This document shows positions 50,925-59,625 of a stretch of 64,000 nt of DNA, in pieces. Origin of the DNA: CAXQZM01 sp965229645 (GTDB lineage Bacteria > Pseudomonadota > Alphaproteobacteria > UBA7985); the NCBI GenBank assembly GCA_965229645.1, contig OZ245893.1:2542001-2606000 (forward strand). The letters run 5' to 3'. The position numbers were made by a program, and so were the translations under genes. How positions within the stretch are numbered: the stretch's first letter is position 1; each line of letters starts with the position of its first letter. The notes under the pieces were generated by a model, which was given only the letters and a program-made list of their open reading frames with translations, searched no databases and was not told where the DNA came from.

Positions 50925-53099
50925 ATGAACGAAATGCGCAAAGTTTCGGGGGTCTGCCCCTTTTCTTCGGACCGTGTCAACGAAGCGGCGGGTCAAGGAC
51001 AGGGCAATCGCGACTGGTGGCCCCAAGCCTTGAACATCGGCATTTTGCACCAGCATCAGCCCGTTTCCAGCCCCGTTGACTCGGACTATGACTACGCCGC
51101 AGAATTTGCCTCGATCGACTACGCGGCGCTGAAGGCGGACCTGACCGCGCTTATGACCGACAGTCAAGATTGGTGGCCTGCCGACTATGGCCATTACGGC
51201 CCCTTTATGATTCGGATGGCGTGGCACGCCGCAGGCACCTATCGCACCGCCGATGGCCGGGGCGGCGCGCGCACGGGCACCCAACGCTTTGCCCCGCTGA
51301 ACTCCTGGCCCGACAATGGCAACTTGGACAAGGCTCGCCGCCTGCTGTGGCCGATCAAGCAGAAGTATGGCCGCAAACTTTCCTGGGCCGATTTGATGGT
51401 GCTGGCGGGAAATGTGGCGCTGGAGTCCATGGGCTTCAAGACTTTTGGATTCGCAGGAGGCCGTGAAGACATATGGGCGCCCGAAGAGGACGTCTATTGG
51501 GGCAGCGAAAGCGTCTGGCTGACCAATGCGCGTTACGAAGGCAAGCGCGACTTGGAAAACCCGCTTGCTGCAGTGCAAATGGGCCTGATTTACGTCAATC
51601 CAGAAGGCCCCGACGGCAACCCCGACCCCAGGGCCTCGGGTGCGGACATCCGCGAAACCTTTGGCCGCATGGCCATGAACGATGAGGAAACCGTCGCCTT
51701 GGTCGCGGGCGGCCATACCTTCGGCAAGGCCCATGGCAACGGCGATGCGGTTGCCCTGGGCCCTGAGCCCGAAGGCGCCGCCATCGAAGCCCAAGGGTTC
51801 GGCTGGGCCAACCCTCAGGGCACTGGCTCAGGAGTCGATTCCATCACTTCGGGGATCGAAGGTGCCTGGACCCCGACCCCCACGACTTGGGACATGTCCT
51901 ACTTTGAAACCCTATTCGGCTACGAATGGGAGTTGGGCAAGTCCCCCGCAGGCGCGCACCAGTGGCATCCCGTCGGCGGCGCTGGCGCCGACGCCGTGCC
52001 CGATGCCCACAAGGCCGACCTCACCCACGCGCCCATGATGACGACGGCGGACATGGCCATGCGCATGGACCCCGCGTACGAAAAAATCTCGCGGCGGTTT
52101 CTGGCAAACCCTGGGGAGTTTGCTGATGCGTTCGCCCGTGCTTGGTTCAAGCTTACCCACCGCGACATGGGCCCCAAGGTTCGCTATGTCGGCCCAGAAG
52201 TCCCCGCCGAGGAGTTGATTTGGCAAGACAATGTCCCCGCTGGCGACGGTTCTATCGATGCGGCCGCGGCGAAGGAGAAAATCCGCGCCAGCGGGCTCAG
52301 TGTCGCCGAACTCGTGTCAACGGCCTGGGCCTCCGCCGCCACCTTCCGAGGCTCGGACTTGCGCGGCGGCGCCAACGGCGCGCGCGTTCGCCTGGCACCG
52401 CAAAAGGACTGGGACGTCAACAATCCGACGCGCCTTGCCAAGGTCATGGCGACGCTGGAGGGAATCCACGCATCGGTCGGGGGCTCGCTGGCCGACTTGA
52501 TCGTCTTGGCGGGCAACGTCGGCGTCGAAATGGCCGCCAAAGCGGCGGGGGAGGAGGTCGTTGTTCCCTTCACCCCTGGTCGCGGCGATGCCAGCCAGGC
52601 GGCAACGGACGTCGAGAGCTTTGCCTACCTTGAACCACAAGCCGACGGGTTCCGCAATTACCAACCCAAAACCTTCAAAGTCTCGGCAGAAGACATGCTC
52701 ATTGATCGGGCCAACCTTTTGACCCTGTCCGCGCCCGAGCTGACCGTCTTGATCGGCGGCTTGCGGGTCATGGGCACTAACTGGGATGGGTCCGACTTGG
52801 GGGTCTTGACGACGCGCCCTGGGGCGCTGACCAATGACTTTTTTGTCAACTTGCTCGACATGGGCACCAAGTGGGCACCCGCCGACGCATCGGAAACCAC
52901 CTACGTCGGGACCGACCGCAGCACGGGTGCCGAGCGTTGGCGCGGAACCCGCGCTGATTTGGTTTTTGGGTCAAATTCGCAACTGCGCGCCCTGGCCGAA
53001 GTCTATGCCTGCGACGATGCCCAGGGCAAGTTCGTTTGCGACTTCGTATCCGCCTGGGTCAAAGTGATGGAGTTGGACCGATTTGATCTGCAAGGTTAA
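50925..53099 (+). CDS. katG: catalase-peroxidase
   Basis: 724 residues, full length with both peroxidase domains. MIRMAWHAAGTYR holds the distal Arg, Trp and His; GLIYVNPEGPDG holds the Tyr and RMAMNDEETVALVAGGHTFGKAHG the Met and proximal His region, so the Met-Tyr-Trp adduct residues are all present. It removes hydrogen peroxide by catalatic and peroxidatic reactions with heme. TTTACGGAG lies upstream. No OxyR gene is adjacent. The 3' end overlaps dapB by 4 bp. Confidence 0.96.
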   Translation: MNEMRKVSGVCPFSSDRVNEAAGQGQGNRDWWPQALNIGILHQHQPVSSPVDSDYDYAAEFASIDYAALKADLTALMTDSQDWWPADYGHYGPFMIRMAWHAAGTYRTADGRGGARTGTQRFAPLNSWPDNGNLDKARRLLWPIKQKYGRKLSWADLMVLAGNVALESMGFKTFGFAGGREDIWAPEEDVYWGSESVWLTNARYEGKRDLENPLAAVQMGLIYVNPEGPDGNPDPRASGADIRETFGRMAMNDEETVALVAGGHTFGKAHGNGDAVALGPEPEGAAIEAQGFGWANPQGTGSGVDSITSGIEGAWTPTPTTWDMSYFETLFGYEWELGKSPAGAHQWHPVGGAGADAVPDAHKADLTHAPMMTTADMAMRMDPAYEKISRRFLANPGEFADAFARAWFKLTHRDMGPKVRYVGPEVPAEELIWQDNVPAGDGSIDAAAAKEKIRASGLSVAELVSTAWASAATFRGSDLRGGANGARVRLAPQKDWDVNNPTRLAKVMATLEGIHASVGGSLADLIVLAGNVGVEMAAKAAGEEVVVPFTPGRGDASQAATDVESFAYLEPQADGFRNYQPKTFKVSAEDMLIDRANLLTLSAPELTVLIGGLRVMGTNWDGSDLGVLTTRPGALTNDFFVNLLDMGTKWAPADASETTYVGTDRSTGAERWRGTRADLVFGSNSQLRALAEVYACDDAQGKFVCDFVSAWVKVMELDRFDLQG

Positions 53100-53860
53100 T
53101 CGGACGGTGCCAGGCCGAGGACATGGGCCATGGTGTAGAGACCAGGTTGGTTTTGGCGGTTTTGGTGTAGCCAGATCGCCGCGGTGACCGCGCCTTTGGC
53201 GAAGATCAGGCGGTCGAGAACTTGGTGGCGTAGCTCGAGGCGTTCGCCCGCGCCGATCAGCAGGACCGCGTGCTCGCCTGGGTTATCGCCGCCGCGTAGG
53301 GTGGCAAAACCTATTTCCCCGTGCGCGCGCGCGCCCGTCTCGCCGTGGCGCGCGTAGGTTGCCTGCGTGTCCAGGTCGATCCCCCGACCCGCTGCGGCAG
53401 CGTGGCCCAGCGCCAGGGCGGTGCCCGAAGGCGCGTCGACCTTTTGGTTGTGATGCAGTTCAAGAATCTCGAGGTCAAACTGGGGCAAGGCCTTCGCCGC
53501 TTGGTTCACGAGCCCGAGCAGCACGTTCATGCCGAGGGAGAAGTTGGCGGCGTGCAAAATCGGCATGCGCTTTGCCGCTGCCGCGATGGCGGCCAGGTGC
53601 GCGGGCCCGTGCCCAGTTGTGCCCAAAACGTACGCGGCGCCTGCCGCAAGGGTCGCCGCCATGATTTGCTGGGTCGCCGCGGGCAAGGTAAAGTCGATGA
53701 CCACGTCGGCGCCGTCGATAAGGCTGGCGAGGTCCCGATTTGAGTCGTCTGCGCGCCCAAGCCCCCCATGAAACAGGGCTTGCGGATCGGCCTCGATGGC
53801 CGCGATCACTTGCTGGCCCATGCGTCCGGTTGCGCCCGCAACGGCGATCTTTGGGTTCAT
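53096..53860 (-). CDS. dapB: 4-hydroxy-tetrahydrodipicolinate reductase
   Basis: 254 residues. IAVAGATGRMGQQVIAAI is the NAD(P)-binding start, VVIDFTLPAA and YVLGTTGHGPAHLAAI follow, and the catalytic ELHHNQKVDAPSGTALALG includes the His-His and Lys. GEIGFATLRGGDNPGEHAVLLIG is also diagnostic. It reduces hydroxy-tetrahydrodipicolinate in lysine and diaminopimelate synthesis. The start at 53860 has AAGGAGAC upstream; the longer frame lacks a site. Convergent with katG. Confidence 0.95.
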   Translation of the reverse strand: MNPKIAVAGATGRMGQQVIAAIEADPQALFHGGLGRADDSNRDLASLIDGADVVIDFTLPAATQQIMAATLAAGAAYVLGTTGHGPAHLAAIAAAAKRMPILHAANFSLGMNVLLGLVNQAAKALPQFDLEILELHHNQKVDAPSGTALALGHAAAAGRGIDLDTQATYARHGETGARAHGEIGFATLRGGDNPGEHAVLLIGAGERLELRHQVLDRLIFAKGAVTAAIWLHQNRQNQPGLYTMAHVLGLAPSD

Positions 53861-53987
53861 TGTGCTGGTCTCCTTGCTCTGCGCCGATAGCGCCCATGTG
53901 ACAAAAGGCAGTTGGATTCCCCATGCAAGGACAGGAAAGTCCAAAAACGGCATTCGTTTTTTTGGGCGCGGTGGCTAAGCCCAACTC

Positions 53988-54239
53988 ATGTCAGAAGCAC
54001 CCGCGCCCTTCAACGTCAAACTGATAAAACGCTCGGTTCGGCTTGCGGGTCATGCCACGTCCCTGTCCTTGGAGGAGGAGTTTTGGGAGGTTCTGGAAGC
54101 CGCCGCCGAGGCCGACGGCACGCCCTTGTCTCACCTGCTCAACGTTATCGACCGAGACCGAACTGGTCCCCTCGCCAGCGCTGCGCGGACCTACGCGCTG
54201 CGGCGCTTATTGGAGGAGATTGAGCATTTGCGCGGCTGA
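53988..54239 (+). CDS. ribbon-helix-helix domain protein (RHH_4)
   Basis: 83 residues. KLIKRSVRLAGHATSLSLEE is followed by EFWEVLEAAAEADGTPLSHLLNVIDRDRTGP, matching the small RHH_4 family (alphaproteobacterial AgHTSxSLExEFW pattern), probably a DNA-binding dimer of unknown target. It is divergent from dapB and overlaps the convergent atp12 gene by 33 bp at the 3' end. Confidence 0.82.
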   Translation: MSEAPAPFNVKLIKRSVRLAGHATSLSLEEEFWEVLEAAAEADGTPLSHLLNVIDRDRTGPLASAARTYALRRLLEEIEHLRG

Positions 54240-54896
54240 GCGCAGATCGCCGTCGCGCCGCGCCAGCAGTTGCTCGGCCTCCGCGTCGCGACCCCAGGTT
54301 TCAAGGCCAAACCGTTCCTCAAGGCTGCAAGCCTCGATCACCTCGTCGATCTTGAGAGCGCCCTGGGCATGGAGGTAGGTTAGGAAAAACGACCCACTCG
54401 TTTGCACCAAACTCGCAAGCGCGGTCAGGGTCAGGGTTTCTTGCCCCTCAAGCCAGGCCGCGGCCCGCGCCCTGGTCTCGGGTGCTTGGTCTAGGGGCAC
54501 GAGGCCGCTTGATTGCCGCACGGTCCAACCCAAGCGCTCCAGATGTTCTAGGACGGGCAGCCACAAGGCATCCTGGCGTGCGCGCAACTCTGGCGGCTCG
54601 GGGGCAGGATAGGCCAGCAGGTCGGTTTCGGCGTAGGCGGCGGCGTGGCCGATGACTTGGCCTCGGGCTGGGGCAACGCGATCCAAGGCGCTGCAGGCAT
54701 ATTGGGTCAGCGGCATGGTCTCGGGTTGCACCGTTTCCCCCTGCGCCGCCCACTCCGCGGCGAGGGCTTGCGCCAAGGCTTGAGTGGGAAGGGCGAGGGT
54801 GCGCTTGCCAGGCGTTTTGACAGGGCGACCATCGAGCACAACCTGCCAGTGATCTGACCGCCGCTCAATGCCCGTCGCGTGATAGAATCTTTTCAT
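54207..54896 (-). CDS. ATP12 family F1-ATPase assembly chaperone
   Basis: 229 residues. MKRFYHATGIERRSDHWQVVLDGRPVKTPGKRTLALP, ALAAEWAAQGETVQPETMPLTQYACSALD and TDLLAYPAPEPPELRARQDALWLPVL are ATP12 motifs. The protein binds the F1 alpha subunit during ATP synthase assembly; it occurs in alphaproteobacteria and mitochondria. It lies in the expected line rarA-crcB-rluC-atp12 on the minus strand, with RPT-A copy 8 between it and the pseudouridine synthase. Confidence 0.92.
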   Translation of the reverse strand: MKRFYHATGIERRSDHWQVVLDGRPVKTPGKRTLALPTQALAQALAAEWAAQGETVQPETMPLTQYACSALDRVAPARGQVIGHAAAYAETDLLAYPAPEPPELRARQDALWLPVLEHLERLGWTVRQSSGLVPLDQAPETRARAAAWLEGQETLTLTALASLVQTSGSFFLTYLHAQGALKIDEVIEACSLEERFGLETWGRDAEAEQLLARRDGDLRSAAQMLNLLQ

Positions 54897-54935
54897 ACTA
54901 CTTCGTCGTTCGCATGAACTGTTTGAGGACCGTTC

Positions 54936-55129
54936 ATACCAACGGCCAAAAAAGTTGACACTTTTTTTGCCGTTTTATGTCTCACGGCAGAAACGCTTCG
55001 CGTTTCGCCTCCGACGGGGCCTTCGCTTTACCCCGAGGCGCGTGTCCGCTATTCTCGGGACCGCTACGGGGGCCGCAGTCGCGGCCCTTATACCAGCGAA
55101 CAAGAGTCATTCTGGGTCGCCGCTGGTAT
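54936..55129 (+). repeat. RPT-A copy 8 (forward, short class), overlapping a CDS end
   Basis: 194 bp from ATACCAACGGCC to CCGCTGGTAT. Its last 42 bases are translated on the minus strand as the C-terminal tail of the pseudouridine synthase, including the stop codon. The remainder fills the gap to atp12. Confidence 0.9.
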
Positions 55130-56008
55130 AAGTTTGAGACGATCCAGCGCCGCAACAAAATGCGGTGGCGGCGGCGCTGCCAAATTCAGGACCCGACCTC
55201 CCTCAGGATGGGGCAGGCACACCTGCCAGGCGTGCAGCAGCAGGGCGTCGGCGCGCCCGCCTGCCTCGCCGTATTTGCGATCCCCGAAGATACCGCCGCA
55301 AAGATGCGCGCAATGAACGCGCAACTGGTGCGTGCGCCCCGTGCGGGGATTGAGTTGGAGCAGCACGCCGCCCGCCCCGCGGTCTAGCACCCTGAAGTCG
55401 GTTTCTGCGGCGAGGGCGCGCGGCTGATCCGGCGCGGCGATATGCATGCGCCCTTCCCCGCCTTGCACCCACTTGACCAAGGGCAAGGTGAGCCTGCCCT
55501 GGTCGGTTTCGCAGGCAGGGACCACGGCCAGGTAAGTCTTCTTCACCTCTTGCGCGGCAAAGGCCCGCGTCATGTTCCGCGCCGCCAGGGCACCATGGGC
55601 GAGCAGGAGCAGCCCGCTGGTATCGCGATCAAGACGGTGGACGAGCCGCAGATCGGTGCCTGCGAGCATTTGGGCGACATGGGTCTTGACGGTGCTGCCC
55701 CCTTGTACCGCCAGGCCAGCGGGCTTGTTGATGGCCATGAGGGACCCGTCGTCAAAGACCGTCAGGGCCGCCAAGGCCTGCCCCGCTGGGAACCTTTCGG
55801 TGCTCCCCTCACCCTGAAACGGCAGGGTCACCAAGGCGCCGAGGGCGATGCGGTCGGCGGCTTTGGCGCGCTTGCCATTGACCCGAACGCGTCCTTTGCG
55901 AATCAGTTTTTGTGCGTCGCCGAAACTCAAGTTTGGAAACCGCTGCCGCAGCAACTTGTCCAAACGCTGATCGGCTTCTGGCTGGCGGACCTCGATGCGC
56001 TCAGGCAT
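55088..56008 (-). CDS. RluA/RluC-family pseudouridine synthase
   Basis: 306 residues. S4 domain at the N terminus (QRLDKLLRQRFPNLSFGDAQ, then KLIRKGRVRVNGKRA). The catalytic motif HRLDRDTSGLLLLA carries the Asp, and LNPRTGRTHQLRVHCAHLCGGIFGDRKYG follows. Members isomerise uridines in 23S rRNA; position next to crcB/rarA suggests RluC. The last 13 residues (IPAATQNDSCSLV) come from RPT-A copy 8, so the natural C terminus was altered. The start overlaps crcB by 8 bp. Confidence 0.9.
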   Translation of the reverse strand: MPERIEVRQPEADQRLDKLLRQRFPNLSFGDAQKLIRKGRVRVNGKRAKAADRIALGALVTLPFQGEGSTERFPAGQALAALTVFDDGSLMAINKPAGLAVQGGSTVKTHVAQMLAGTDLRLVHRLDRDTSGLLLLAHGALAARNMTRAFAAQEVKKTYLAVVPACETDQGRLTLPLVKWVQGGEGRMHIAAPDQPRALAAETDFRVLDRGAGGVLLQLNPRTGRTHQLRVHCAHLCGGIFGDRKYGEAGGRADALLLHAWQVCLPHPEGGRVLNLAAPPPPHFVAALDRLKLIPAATQNDSCSLV

Positions 56009-56351
56009 GGCCCCTGGTCCCAACCCAGCACGCCAAAACCCCTGCCCCGACGGACAGCAGGATATAGGCGCTTGCCAAGCCCAGTTCTCGATTTTGCAGG
56101 AGGTGCAAGGTTTCGAGCGACAAGGTGGAAAAGGTGGTAAAACCGCCCAGCAATCCGACGAGAACAAAGGCGCGCCAAGCCGCGCTGTCGGGCAGGGTGC
56201 GGACCAGCACCCCGATCAGCAAGGCGCCGCTGAGGTTCACCGCCAAAGTTGCCCAGGGAAACCCGTTCGCAGCCTGCGGCAGGAGCGCGGAGACGGCGTA
56301 GCGCGCCAGCGCGCCCATGCCCCCGCCCACAAAGACCAGGGCAGCGATCAT
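56001..56351 (-). CDS. crcB: fluoride efflux channel CrcB/Fluc
   Basis: 116 residues with four hydrophobic helices. VGGGMGALARYAVSALLP, PWATLAVNLSGALLIGVL (with the conserved Asn) and GLLGGFTTFSTLSLETLHLL (the FTTFST phenylalanine track) are CrcB signatures. It exports fluoride. Start overlaps the rarA stop (ATGA). No fluoride riboswitch is expected inside an operon and none is seen. Confidence 0.93.
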   Translation of the reverse strand: MIAALVFVGGGMGALARYAVSALLPQAANGFPWATLAVNLSGALLIGVLVRTLPDSAAWRAFVLVGLLGGFTTFSTLSLETLHLLQNRELGLASAYILLSVGAGVLACWVGTRGHA

Positions 56352-57637
56352 GGCGCGCGCGCCTCGCGCAGGGAGTGCCAGTAGGCCAGTCGCTTCTTCA
56401 CTTCGCGTTCAAACCCCCGATCCAAAGGTCGATAAAATTCGTGACGCCCCACGGCCTCGGGAAAGTAGTTTTGTCCAGAAAACCCCTCCGCCGTATCGTG
56501 ATCGTAGACATAGCCCGCGCCGTACCCCTCGTCCTTCATCAATTTGGTCGGCGCGTTCAGGATCACCTTGGGCGGGGGCGGCGACCCCGTATCGCGGGCG
56601 ACGCGCATGGCTTGCTTGATTGCCACGTAAGCAGCATTGGATTTGGGCGCGCTGCCCAGGTAAAGCACCACCTGCGCGAGCGCTAACTCGCCCTCTGGGC
56701 TGCCCAGACGTTCGTAGGCTTGCCAACCTGCAAGCGCTTGCGGCAAGGCTTGGGGGTCGGCCAAGCCAACATCCTCCGACGCGAACCGCACAAGTCGGCG
56801 CGCGACGTAGGCGGGATCCTCCCCTGCCACCATCATGCGCGCAAAATAGTAGAGCCCCGCCTGCGGGTCCGACCCGCGTAGGGATTTGTGGAGCGCCGAC
56901 ATAAGATTAAAGTGGCCGTCTTGCGCCTTATCGAAGATGGCGGGGCGCTGCTGGACGACGTGGCTAAGGGCTTGCGGGTCCAGGGCTTTATCGGCGTCCA
57001 AAGTGAATAGATGCGCGGCCAGGGTGATCAAATAGCGGCCATCCCCATCGGCCAGGGCGACCAAGGCGTGCCGCGCCTCGGGCGTCAAGGGCAAGACCTG
57101 GCCCTGGTGGTGTTCCACGCGATCCAAAAGCTGCATCAGCGCCGCCGAGTCGAGCGATTTTAGGACCAAGACCTGCGCCCGCGACAGCAGCGCGGCGTTG
57201 AGGGCAAAGGACGGGTTTTCCGTCGTTGCCCCGACCAGGACCAGGGTCCCCTGTTCCATCACAGGCAGAAAACTGTCCTGCTGAGCGCGGTTAAACCGAT
57301 GGATTTCATCGACGAATAACAAGGTCTGACGGCCCAAGGCCGCAGCTTGCTCCGCCGCCTCAAACACTTTCTTCAGTTCACCGACGCCGGAAAAAATCGC
57401 CGACAGCGACTGGAATTCGTACCCCACAACCTCGGCGAGCAAGCGGGCAATGGTGGTTTTGCCGCACCCTGGCGGCCCCCAGAAAATCAGGGAGGATAGG
57501 CGACCGACCGCCAGCATGCGCGCCAAGGCTCCGTCGCCTTTTAGGATCGGGTCTTGCCCGACCACGTGGTCGAGGCTCATAGGGCGCAGGGCCTCGGCTA
57601 AGGGAACCTGTCGAAGGTTGGAAAAAAGCGTTTCCAT
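56348..57637 (-). CDS. rarA: replication-associated recombination protein A
   Basis: 429 residues of the AAA+ clamp-loader-like family. PLAEALRPMSLDHVVGQ, Walker A WGPPGCGKTTIARLLAE, Walker B LLFVDEIHRFNRAQQDSFLP, sensor 1 GATTENPSFALNAALLSRAQV and the C-terminal tetramerisation region (FARMMVAGEDPAYVARRLVRFASEDVGLADP) are all present. It acts at stalled forks with SSB. The start at 57637 gives METLFSNLRQ. It follows rplQ, as in other alphaproteobacteria. Confidence 0.94.
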   Translation of the reverse strand: METLFSNLRQVPLAEALRPMSLDHVVGQDPILKGDGALARMLAVGRLSSLIFWGPPGCGKTTIARLLAEVVGYEFQSLSAIFSGVGELKKVFEAAEQAAALGRQTLLFVDEIHRFNRAQQDSFLPVMEQGTLVLVGATTENPSFALNAALLSRAQVLVLKSLDSAALMQLLDRVEHHQGQVLPLTPEARHALVALADGDGRYLITLAAHLFTLDADKALDPQALSHVVQQRPAIFDKAQDGHFNLMSALHKSLRGSDPQAGLYYFARMMVAGEDPAYVARRLVRFASEDVGLADPQALPQALAGWQAYERLGSPEGELALAQVVLYLGSAPKSNAAYVAIKQAMRVARDTGSPPPPKVILNAPTKLMKDEGYGAGYVYDHDTAEGFSGQNYFPEAVGRHEFYRPLDRGFEREVKKRLAYWHSLREARAP

Positions 57638-57743
57638 AGGCGGCCTCTCTATAGACGACCGCGTTGCGGGAGCCATCTAAAAGAAAAGGCCGCCCACGGC
57701 AGCCCTTTCTATCGAACGCAAACGGGCGCTTCGGCCCTTGACA

Positions 57744-58172
57744 CTAGTCCTGGTCTTCCGCGTCCTCATACCCTGGCATGGTCGGCCCCGAATCCTGGCC
57801 TCGCGCCTCCGTATCGCGGTCCACGAGTTCAATGAACGCCATGGGAGCCATGTCGCCATAGCGGAAGCCCGCTTTTACAACCCGCGTATAGCCACCGTTG
57901 CGGTCGGCGTAGCGGGGGCCCAGGGTGTCGATCATTTTAGCGACCAAGCCCCGATCATTCCCCAGGCGCGCCAGCAAGGTACGCCGCGCAGACAGATCGC
58001 CCTTCTTCGCCACCGTAATCAGGCGGTCAACAACGCGGCGCAGATCTTTGGTCTTGGGCAAGGTCGTCTTGATCTGCTCGTGTTTAATGAGGGCGCGGGC
58101 CAAGTTCATAAACAAGGCTTTGCGATGTTCGGACGTGCGATTGAATTTACGTCCCGCCATACGGTGTCGCAT
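57744..58172 (-). CDS. rplQ: 50S ribosomal protein L17
   Basis: 142 residues. MRHRMAGRKFNRTSEHRKALFMNLARALIKHEQIKTTLPKTKDLRRVVDRLIT is the canonical L17 start; GGYTRVVKAGFRYGDMAPMAFIELVDR ends the fold. Last gene of the alpha operon. Unusually, 1.45 kb of foreign-looking DNA with two small genes and two RPT-A copies separates it from rpoA, so it may need its own promoter. Confidence 0.97.
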   Translation of the reverse strand: MRHRMAGRKFNRTSEHRKALFMNLARALIKHEQIKTTLPKTKDLRRVVDRLITVAKKGDLSARRTLLARLGNDRGLVAKMIDTLGPRYADRNGGYTRVVKAGFRYGDMAPMAFIELVDRDTEARGQDSGPTMPGYEDAEDQD

Positions 58173-58326
58173 GGGTGTCTCCTTTTTTCACAGCGCTTGG
58201 GCGCGGGATTGCGGGCAGCTTTGTGCCCGCTTTGTTTAGTGCTGAACAAACCCAGTTCAGGTGGGAGTCCCGCGCTTAAGCAGAATCCTGAGTCAAGACA
58301 AGCGCTAAAACGCGCACTGCGAAGCC

Positions 58327-58503
58327 TCACGTATTGATGACACCGTCGAAGTGATTGACGGCTTTTTCAAATTTGTCCCGACAGCCTGGGCTACAGAATC
58401 CTACGACTTTCCCACGATAGATCGTTAAAGCATCTGCGGAAACTTTATCACCCGACCAGGGGCATGTCTTGTTCGCGCAGTTCTCAAGTCTCAAGTCAGT
58501 CAT
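58327..58503 (-). CDS. small Cys-rich YHS-like protein (58 aa)
   Basis: 58 residues, too short for usual ORF cut-offs. NCANKTCPWSGDKVSADALT is followed by IYRGKVVGFCSPGCRDKFEKAVNHFD. The CPWSG and GFCxPGCRDKFE motifs match a small family common in marine alphaproteobacteria, often loosely labelled as glutathione S-transferase; it is more likely a metal-binding YHS/TRASH-like knuckle. GGGAGACCC lies 7 bases before the ATG. It stands between rpoA and rplQ on the same strand. Confidence 0.7.
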   Translation of the reverse strand: MTDLRLENCANKTCPWSGDKVSADALTIYRGKVVGFCSPGCRDKFEKAVNHFDGVINT

Positions 58504-58599
58504 TCGTGGGTCTCCCGATTTCAGAAGAACATAGCAAACCTAGCAATTCAGGAAATCCTGAAACGAACACCCCTGTCACACCAACCGCGAACACGACTG

Positions 58600-58818
58600 A
58601 TACCAGCGGCGAAAAAAGTTGACACTTTTTTGGCCGTTTTGTGTCTCACGGCAGAAACGCTTCGCGTTTCGCCTCCGACGGGGCCTCCGCTTATACCCCG
58701 AGGCGCTTTCCCGCTATTCTCGGGGACGCTGCGGGGGCCGCTGTCGCGGCCCTTATACCAGCGGCGCGACGAGTCATTTTCAGTTGCCGCTGGTATCATT
58801 CTGGGTCGCCGCTGGTAT
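58600..58818 (+). repeat. RPT-A copy 9 (forward) with duplicated right end
   Basis: 219 bp. The left end reads ATACCAGCGGCG instead of ATACCAACGGC. The right end is doubled: GCCGCTGGTAT at 58786-58796 is followed by CATTCTGGGTCGCCGCTGGT ending at 58818. Same orientation as copy 10; the two enclose the gamma-glutamylcyclotransferase-like gene. Confidence 0.88.
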
Positions 58819-58846
58819 GGCAGCAAAGCCCGCGTGGCGCTTGAGC

Positions 58847-59320
58847 CTAGAGGACGGTTGGAAACCCCCCTTGGACCAAATCATGTTGCCCGTCTTGTCC
58901 GATTGGAGGTTCGGGCAGGCCTGGCAGGTCAAACGGGCACGGGGTCGCGCCAGGATGCTCGCGTGCTAGGGCATAAACTTCAGACCACTCCCATTGCCCG
59001 CCCTCATGAACAAAGGCGCACGGCAGACGGGTGTACTCATCGCCTTCGTAGACATCGAGATAGGGCCAAACTTGCGGCAAAGCGGGCGAGCGAAACAGCC
59101 AGGCAGGAATCACCGACCCGTCGCTGTGCAGGCGAATGCCAGGATAGCCATCGCTTGTCCCTTGACCTTTGGCAAAGAAGGTCCCCAAAATGTGACCCCG
59201 ATGAAACGTCCCGTTCAATCCCGCGAGGGTGCCCGATTGGCGCGCGCCTGGGGCAAGGGTCGCGTAGGTCACAAGCGACGTCCCTGCTGAAGGAATCGCA
59301 TCAGACCAGGGGTTGCACAT
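58847..59320 (-). CDS. gamma-glutamylcyclotransferase-like (AIG2 fold) protein
   Basis: 157 residues. LVTYATLAPGARQSGTLAGL is the GGCT-type YGTLxPG region with Ala in place of the first Gly, and DGYPGIRL, VIPAWLFRSPALPQVWPYLDVYEGDEYTRLPCAF follow; the Glu in DVYEGDEY is the catalytic acid position. The family releases pyroglutamate from gamma-glutamyl compounds. The start at 59320 is preferred because the longer frame would be encoded by RPT-A copy 10, which also provides the 5' leader. It is sandwiched by two direct RPT-A copies inside the alpha operon. Confidence 0.8.
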   Translation of the reverse strand: MCNPWSDAIPSAGTSLVTYATLAPGARQSGTLAGLNGTFHRGHILGTFFAKGQGTSDGYPGIRLHSDGSVIPAWLFRSPALPQVWPYLDVYEGDEYTRLPCAFVHEGGQWEWSEVYALAREHPGATPCPFDLPGLPEPPIGQDGQHDLVQGGFPTVL

Positions 59321-59327
59321 ACGGCTG

Positions 59328-59523
59328 ATACCAACGGCCAAAAAAGTTGACACTTTTTTGTCCGTTTTGTGTCTCACGGCAGAAACGCTCCGCGTTTCGC
59401 CTCCGACTGGGCCTTCGCTTTACCCCGAGGCGCGTGTCCGCTGTTCTCGGGGCCGCTACGGGGGCCGCAGTCGCGGCCCTTATACCAGCGAACATAAGAG
59501 TCATTCTCATTCGCCGCTGGTAT
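59328..59523 (+). repeat. RPT-A copy 10 (forward, short class)
   Basis: 196 bp, full length, with the GCGCGTGTCCGCT variant of the central part also seen in copies 7 and 8. It lies between rpoA and the cyclotransferase-like gene, 103 bp beyond the rpoA stop. The remaining 59524-59625 shows no gene. Confidence 0.9.
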
Positions 59524-59625
59524 GAGACCTCTTCCCCAATCCAAGGCATGAATGCTGGGGTAACAGCGGATTCGGAGTCGAATCGACCCAAAGATCAGCC
59601 GCGCGGCGAAGGGCTTGGGATCGCT

